In this document: positions 4,834-9,032 of the stretch, piece by piece | Numbering within the stretch: position 1 is the stretch's first letter | Layout: each line of letters begins with the position of its first letter | From: Coriobacteriaceae bacterium | GTDB taxonomy: Bacteria; Actinomycetota; Coriobacteriia; Coriobacteriales; Eggerthellaceae | Length of the DNA: 9,032 bases | Assembly: GCA_004555335.1 (NCBI GenBank) | Contig: SFII01000050.1 | Span: 1 to 9,032, forward strand | Direction: 5' to 3' | Notes under the pieces: generated by a model | What the model saw: only the letters and a program-made list of their open reading frames with translations | Database searches by the model: none | What the model was told of the DNA's origin: nothing | Position numbers and translations under genes: made by a program

Positions 4834-5127
4834 CTAGTTAGAAGGACCCACTTTTCCGCGATCGACGGTACGTCGCACGCGCGCCTTCTTGGGCTCGCGA
4901 AAATCCAGCTGCATCTGCACGTACTGGTTCGCTTCCCCGCTGCCGATGCGCTCGATATGATCGATGGTCCAGGAAAGCGCTTCGTTGCCGAACAACTCCA
5001 GCATCTTGATGCGCGCATCGGACATGTTCTTCTTCGAACCGGCATTCGCAGCGCTTTCGAACTCGAAGGTGCCGTTCACAGGGTTAGCCCCGCGAGGAGA
5101 TTGGTAATGGGCGCTATATAATTTCAC
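4834..5127 (-). CDS. Uncharacterised 97-aa protein
   Basis: I do not recognise a family. The GTG start at 5127 is supported by GGAAGGGG 8 nt upstream and gives MKLYSAHYQSPRGANPVNG; upstream extension of the frame has no better site. The protein is soluble-looking, with no membrane segment, signal peptide or Cys motif. It begins with a possible beta-strand-rich part (KLYSAHYQS, GTFEFES), continues with a helical middle (SDARIKMLELFG) and a strand (NQYVQMQLDF), and ends in a basic tail (EPKKARVRRTVDRGKV). It follows the GNAT gene by 90 nt on the same strand, and a small ACGAG/CTCGT hairpin (5162-5178) lies in its leader. A terminator stands 31 nt after its stop. The clear ribosome binding site and terminator argue that it is a real gene; its function is unknown. 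Confidence 0.7.
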   Translation of the reverse strand: MKLYSAHYQSPRGANPVNGTFEFESAANAGSKKNMSDARIKMLELFGNEALSWTIDHIERIGSGEANQYVQMQLDFREPKKARVRRTVDRGKVGPSN

Positions 5128-5217
5128 ACGATCAACCCCTTCCAAGTGGCACATCCGAAGCACGAGTAATTTGCTCGTCACACTTTACGCAATCGCCACC
5201 GATTATTCCATACCCAA

Positions 5218-5769
5218 TCAGGCATTGAGCCAGGACTTGAAGATGACGGGTTCCGCCTGTCCCATAAACGTCCCGATATGCTTTTCCCACCAGGTTATAC
5301 CCAGCCACATGCCATGCTTGAAGCCGCAATTCGTGAAACTCCCCGCTTTCACATAGCCGCACTTTTCGTGGAAGCGTTCGCTCGCAGGGTTCGGGTCGGC
5401 AATGCATGCATACATCGAACGGATCCCCATGCCCGCAAGAAGCTCTTCCAGACGAGCGTAGATCAAGGGCGCAACACCCGTTCCGATGGCATCCGGTGCA
5501 GCGTAGATGGTAGTTTCGACGCTCCAGTCGTAGGCGGGCCTGGTCCTGAAAGCGCTTGCGTACGCGAACGCGATGACGCGTCCTTCGCGTTCTGCCACCA
5601 GATAGGGATACCGTTCTAACACATGCCCGATACGCTCGCGCATCTGCTCGACGGTCGGAGGTTCTATTTCGAAGGTCGCAACCGAATCGGCGACATACGG
5701 GGCATAGATCGCATGCACCGCCTGCGCGTCATCGGGAGTTGCCAAACGTATCACCAGGTCATCAGCCAT
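5218..5769 (-). CDS. GNAT family N-acetyltransferase, phosphinothricin acetyltransferase type
   Basis: The 183-residue protein has the shape of the Pat/MnaT (YncA) subgroup, which acetylates the amino group of phosphinothricin, methionine sulfoximine or similar small amino acids. The N-terminus IRLATPDDAQAVHAIYAPYV followed by SVATFEIEPPTVEQM is characteristic. Then come EGRVIAFAYASAFRTRPAYDWSVETTIY, the acetyl-CoA loop (AIGTGVA, 94-100), and MYACIADPNPASERFHEKCGYVKAG and WWEKHIG in the C-terminal half. In the loop, the usual Arg/Gln of (R/Q)xxGxG is Asp93. ATG 5769 has GGGGAGG 6 nt upstream. It follows rlmKL by 49 nt on the same strand with no terminator, so the two may share a transcript. 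The real substrate cannot be told from sequence; an antibiotic-resistance role is not implied. Confidence 0.87.
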   Translation of the reverse strand: MADDLVIRLATPDDAQAVHAIYAPYVADSVATFEIEPPTVEQMRERIGHVLERYPYLVAEREGRVIAFAYASAFRTRPAYDWSVETTIYAAPDAIGTGVAPLIYARLEELLAGMGIRSMYACIADPNPASERFHEKCGYVKAGSFTNCGFKHGMWLGITWWEKHIGTFMGQAEPVIFKSWLNA

Positions 5770-5818
5770 CTTTTGCCTCCCCTTTCATCACTCTGCCGAC
5801 CAGAGGCCCAATCCACCG

Positions 5819-8596
5819 CTAGCCCCTAGGGGAGCCAGGACGTTTTCCATGATGGTTCCCGAAATTCCCGCCACGAGATGCGCCGCGGTTTCCCGAAAAA
5901 CCGCCATCGCGCTTGCCGAAGGACGCTCCCTTCGAACGCCCGTCGAAGGAGCGCTTTCCCTTCCCTGCAGCAAAACCGGAGTCGCCCTTGCCGCTGCGGA
6001 AGGCATCGTGTCGTCTTCCATCCTCGCACTTGAAGCCATCACGATCACCGCGGTACCCGCCGCTTCTTTCTCCGAACTGCTTGCCCTCGCCCTTTCGGAA
6101 GCCGCCGTCTTTCCCACGGAAGCCTTCCTTGTCGTTGCGACGGCTGCCCTCGCGCTTGTCCCACGTTCCGTTGCCGTTCCTGCGATCGCCCTCGCGCTTG
6201 CCACGACCGCGCTCGCCGTCCTTGCGGTTTCCATGCCCGCGGTCACCGAAATCGCGTCGGCTATCGCCCTTGTCGTTGAAGCCGGTTCGCTTCCCGTCGC
6301 GTCGGCGTTCGTCCCTTTCCTTTTCAGGCTTAGGTTCGGGCTCGACGTAGTCGGCACCGCGCTTGATCAGGAAGCAATGATGGATCTTCGGGTTGCGCTC
6401 GAAGTCATGCGGGATAGTACGCGCGGTGATGTCTTCCACTTCCAGATGCTCTTGGGCCAATCGCTCGGTATCGATCTTGAAATTGCGCAGGTTGCAGGAA
6501 AAGACCAGGATGCCTTCCGGGCTCAAGATCCTGCCCAAGGCGCAGATCAGCTTGGCGTGATCGCGCTGGATGGCCCAGGTACGCTCGCCCATGGTCTTGG
6601 AATTGGAGAAAGTGGGCGGATCGCAGAAGATCAAGTCGTACCTGTTCGGCCCCTTGGCCTCCTCGAAGACCCAGCTGGTCGCATCCGCACGGCAGTAACG
6701 ATGCTGCATGCCGAAGAAGCCGTTGCGCTCCATGTTGCGACGCGCCCAATTAAGGTAGGTCTGGGACATGTCCACCGTGGTGGTGGAAGCGGCGCCACCC
6801 GCCGCCGCATGGACGGTTGCAGTGCCGGTGTAGGCGAACAAGTTCAAGAAGCGCTTGTCCTTGGCCATTTCCCCGACCATGCAACGGGTATCGCGATGGT
6901 CAAGGAAGATGCCCGTATCCAGGTAGCCGCCCATATCCACTTCGAACTGGAAGCCGGCCTCTTCGGTGTAGGCGACGAAGGATTCGCCGCGGGCGTCCTG
7001 ATACTGCCCGCCGCCCTTTGCATGGCGGCGCGTCTTGGAGAAGACCCGTTCTTGGGGCAGCTCGAAATACGTGGCCACCACGGCAACCGCGTCGTGGAAA
7101 CGGCGCTGCGCACGCAAGGGATCGATAGTCGCCGGGGGCGCGTATTCGGTCACTCGGGCAAACAGCTTCCCCTCGTCGGGGCCGGCACCATGATACAGAT
7201 CGACCGCCACGGAATAATCGGGCAGGTCGGCATCGTAGACGCGATAGCAGCGGACACCGGTTTTCTTCGCCCACTTCGAACGCTCACGGGCCACCTTGCG
7301 CAGTCGGTCGGCGAACTGGGTGGTGTTCTCTTCGGCCACATGCACTTTGCAGGAATGCCCGAAAGCCGTTTCCACCAGGATTTGCAGGCGCTTGCCGCGT
7401 TCCATGCGATACACGCGCAACAAGGTTTCGATTGCACCGTTGAACAGGGGATTCGTTTTTTCGGGAACAAGGCCCAATGCGGTATCGATGGCATCGTCCG
7501 GGGTGATGACCGCAAGGTTCCAACCCGATTCGATCTTCTCGCAGCCGCTTGCGAGGGCCTCGTAGACTTCGGGGAGCTGGTCGGTTTCGAGCAGGCGCTG
7601 GCCATACGGGGGATTGGTCGCCACCAGGCCGCGCTTGGGAATCTTGCCTTCATACAGAAGATGCTTCGAAAGCTTGGAGGCATCGTCCACGTAGAATTCG
7701 ATATGCTGCGACAACCCCGCCCGCTTGGCATTTGCCCTGGCCATTTCTACCATTTCGGGGTCGATATCGCCCGCAACGATGCGCGGGAGCGTGGCCAGGC
7801 CCGCCTCCATGCGCTCATCGGCTTCTTCCAAGACCTGATTCCACAGATCTTCGTCATGCTTCACCCAGCCGTCGAATCCCCATTCGCTGCGGGTGATGCC
7901 GGGCGCCATGTCCGCTGCGATCATGGCCGCTTCGATGGCAAGCGTTCCCGATCCGCACATGGGGTCGGCGAACATACCGCCCTGGGCGATGACTTCCTTC
8001 CAACCGGAAAAGAGCACGATGCTCGCCGCCAGGGTCTCCTTCAACGGCGCCTGGGCCTGCACCCCATCCTCACGGTAGCCACGGCGATGCAAGGGCTGCC
8101 CGGAGACATTGATGGAGATGGTCGCCTTATCGTATCGGACGGCGACATCGATCTGAACGTCGGGGTTCTTCGGATTCACATCCGGGCGCTCGCCGCGCAG
8201 GCGGCGCAGGCGGTCGCATATGGCGTCTTTCACCTTCACGGCGATGAACTGGGTGTTTCGCAGCTGGTCATTCACGCCATGGGCGTGCACGGCAAGTGTC
8301 TTGCCCAAGCCCACGTGCTTTTCCCAGGGCATCTGGTTCACGCGCGTATACAGCTCGTCGGCATCGCGGGCGCCAACGCGGTCCAGGACCAGGAGCACGC
8401 GCGAGGCAGTACGCAGCCAAAGGCAGGCGCGGTACATTTGCTTGAGCGATGCGAAGAAGGCGACGCCGCCTTTCAGGGGGCGGATGCGCTTGATGTTCAG
8501 GTCCTTGAGCTCTTGGGCGAGCAAGGGTTCGAAGCCGCTGGCGCAGCGTGCATAGAATTCGAAGATCTCGAAGGTTTCGGAGGTCTGCTCTTGCAT
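5819..8596 (-). CDS. rlmL: Bifunctional 23S rRNA methyltransferase RlmKL with Arg/Gly-rich C-terminal tail
   Basis: The 925-residue protein joins two S-adenosylmethionine methyltransferases that modify 23S rRNA at G2445 (N2, RlmL part) and G2069 (N7, RlmK part; E. coli numbering). An RNA-binding THUMP domain spans about 45-165. The RlmL domain carries the SAM motif DPMCGSGTLA (211-220) and the catalytic NPPY (328-331). The RlmK domain carries NLFAYTGTATVHAA (585-598), TTTVDMSQTYLNWA and DPPTFSNSK (659-667). The core ends near residue 748, close to the roughly 700-residue E. coli enzyme. About 174 extra residues follow, about 25% Gly and 18% Arg plus Lys, Asp and Asn, predicted to be disordered. 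ATG 8596 has AAGGA 8 nt upstream. It lies 100 nt after rpoD, beyond a terminator hairpin, and is followed 49 nt later by the GNAT gene. Confidence 0.94.
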   Translation of the reverse strand: MQEQTSETFEIFEFYARCASGFEPLLAQELKDLNIKRIRPLKGGVAFFASLKQMYRACLWLRTASRVLLVLDRVGARDADELYTRVNQMPWEKHVGLGKTLAVHAHGVNDQLRNTQFIAVKVKDAICDRLRRLRGERPDVNPKNPDVQIDVAVRYDKATISINVSGQPLHRRGYREDGVQAQAPLKETLAASIVLFSGWKEVIAQGGMFADPMCGSGTLAIEAAMIAADMAPGITRSEWGFDGWVKHDEDLWNQVLEEADERMEAGLATLPRIVAGDIDPEMVEMARANAKRAGLSQHIEFYVDDASKLSKHLLYEGKIPKRGLVATNPPYGQRLLETDQLPEVYEALASGCEKIESGWNLAVITPDDAIDTALGLVPEKTNPLFNGAIETLLRVYRMERGKRLQILVETAFGHSCKVHVAEENTTQFADRLRKVARERSKWAKKTGVRCYRVYDADLPDYSVAVDLYHGAGPDEGKLFARVTEYAPPATIDPLRAQRRFHDAVAVVATYFELPQERVFSKTRRHAKGGGQYQDARGESFVAYTEEAGFQFEVDMGGYLDTGIFLDHRDTRCMVGEMAKDKRFLNLFAYTGTATVHAAAGGAASTTTVDMSQTYLNWARRNMERNGFFGMQHRYCRADATSWVFEEAKGPNRYDLIFCDPPTFSNSKTMGERTWAIQRDHAKLICALGRILSPEGILVFSCNLRNFKIDTERLAQEHLEVEDITARTIPHDFERNPKIHHCFLIKRGADYVEPEPKPEKERDERRRDGKRTGFNDKGDSRRDFGDRGHGNRKDGERGRGKREGDRRNGNGTWDKREGSRRNDKEGFRGKDGGFRKGEGKQFGERSGGYRGDRDGFKCEDGRRHDAFRSGKGDSGFAAGKGKRSFDGRSKGASFGKRDGGFSGNRGASRGGNFGNHHGKRPGSPRG

Positions 8597-8613
8597 GGAT
8601 GGAATCCTTTACG

Positions 8614-8648
8614 AAAACGCGGCCCGCACGAAGGACGGGCCGCCGTTT
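8614..8648 (-). terminator. Intrinsic terminator after rpoD
   Basis: On the minus strand GCGGCCCG pairs with CGGGCCGC (8 bp). The stem extends past one bulged G by AAAC/GTTT, around a 9-nt loop, and is followed by a short T run (GTTTTCGT). It starts 48 nt after the rpoD stop and ends 17 nt before the rlmKL ATG, leaving no room for a separate rlmKL promoter downstream of it. Confidence 0.7.
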
Positions 8649-8696
8649 GGAATGCTTGTTCGATTGCGCCTGCGCATGCAGGAGCGCAGCGCGGCT

Positions 8697-9032
8697 TTAC
8701 TCTTCCAGATAGTCCTTGAGCTTGGCGGACCTGCTGGGATGGCGGAGCTTGGTAAGCGTCTTGCTTTCGATCTGGCGGATGCGCTCGCGGGTGACGCCGA
8801 ACTCGCGTCCGACTTCCTCGAGCGTGCGGGGATGCCCGTCCTCCAACCCGAAACGCAGGGTGATGACCTTGCGCTCGCGTTCGGCCAAACCGCCCAGGAC
8901 CTTATCCAGCTGCTCTTTGAGCATGGTGAATCCAGCCGCATCGGGGGGCGCCACGGCGCCGTCGTCCTCGATGAAGTCGCCCAGCTGGCTGTCCTCCTCC
9001 TCGCCGATGGGGGTCTCCAGCGACACCGGCTC
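8697..9032 (-). CDS. rpoD: RNA polymerase primary sigma factor, C-terminal part (5' end cut by window)
   Basis: The 111 residues present are the end of a sigma-70 group 1 factor (RpoD/SigA), which directs RNA polymerase to housekeeping promoters. The stretch between regions 3 and 4, ETPIGEEEDSQLGDFIEDD, is diagnostic for the primary sigma factor. Region 4.1 follows (LDKVLGGLAERERKVITLRFGL), then the region 4.2 helix-turn-helix that reads the -35 element (TLEEVGREFGVTRERIRQIE), then SKTLTKLRHPSRSAKLKDYLEE. Frame is open to the window edge and the gene ends in TAA (8697-8699). The intact region 4.2 implies ordinary TTGACA-type -35 recognition. A hairpin terminator lies downstream. Confidence 0.97.
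   Translation of the reverse strand, partial: EPVSLETPIGEEEDSQLGDFIEDDGAVAPPDAAGFTMLKEQLDKVLGGLAERERKVITLRFGLEDGHPRTLEEVGREFGVTRERIRQIESKTLTKLRHPSRSAKLKDYLEE

Noticed and set aside
5132..5407. A 91-codon minus-strand frame with a CVKCDE stretch suggesting a zinc knuckle
   Set aside because: It overlaps the GNAT gene in another frame and has no start signal; the Cys pair is by chance.
5849..8719. A 956-codon open frame on the plus strand opposite rlmKL
   Set aside because: It is antisense to a gene with unmistakable methyltransferase motifs; long open antisense frames are expected from G/C-ending codon bias. The product shows no family resemblance.
1..9032. CRISPR arrays, insertion sequences or prophage genes
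   Set aside because: No regularly spaced repeats, transposase or phage motifs were seen; apart from the small toxin locus the content is core chromosomal.

Overview
The window reads as a chromosomal core region of a high-GC Gram-positive bacterium. The gene content (tig-clpP-clpX cluster, SigA-type rpoD, stand-alone serC), G/C-ending codons, GGAGG-type ribosome binding sites and the CCA encoded in the tRNA gene would fit an actinobacterial lineage such as Coriobacteriia (Eggerthella/Slackia-like). That placement is inference, because no rRNA is present. Both ends cut through genes: clpX loses its 3' part at base 1 and rpoD loses its 5' part at base 9032.

Left block, minus strand (about 1-2676): tRNA-Leu(UAG), trigger factor (tig), clpP and clpX, in transcription order. 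This is the classic protein-quality-control cluster: a ribosome-bound chaperone followed by the proteolytic and unfoldase subunits of the ClpXP protease. A hairpin after tig, a consensus TATAAT box and a palindrome spanning that box suggest that clpP-clpX also has its own promoter, possibly under operator control. Bases 2677-3079 are a gene-free divergent spacer between the tRNA and serC.

Centre (3080-4343, plus strand): serC, phosphoserine aminotransferase of serine biosynthesis, followed by a roughly 175-nt structured 3' region ending in a strong intrinsic terminator.

The most interesting part is 4374-4803. A 41-residue hydrophobic peptide with a basic tail is encoded on the minus strand (4492-4617) behind an unusually perfect Shine-Dalgarno sequence, and that sequence is locked in a 7-bp hairpin. 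Facing it on the plus strand is a short non-coding transcription unit: an extended -10 promoter at 4422-4430 and an intrinsic terminator at 4479-4515. The terminator hairpin overlaps the 3' end of the peptide gene, and its loop is complementary to the peptide's stop codon. This tail-to-tail layout is that of a type I toxin-antitoxin system (compare Fst/RNAII, TxpA/RatA, BsrG/SR4). I do not recognise the peptide family.

Right block, minus strand (4834-9032), in transcription order: rpoD (3' end), a bifunctional 23S rRNA methyltransferase rlmKL with a roughly 174-residue Arg/Gly-rich C-terminal tail absent from the E. coli enzyme, a GNAT acetyltransferase of the phosphinothricin-acetyltransferase type, and a 97-residue protein I do not recognise. 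A terminator hairpin lies between rpoD and rlmKL, only 17 nt before the rlmKL start. Another hairpin at 4780-4803 closes the block.
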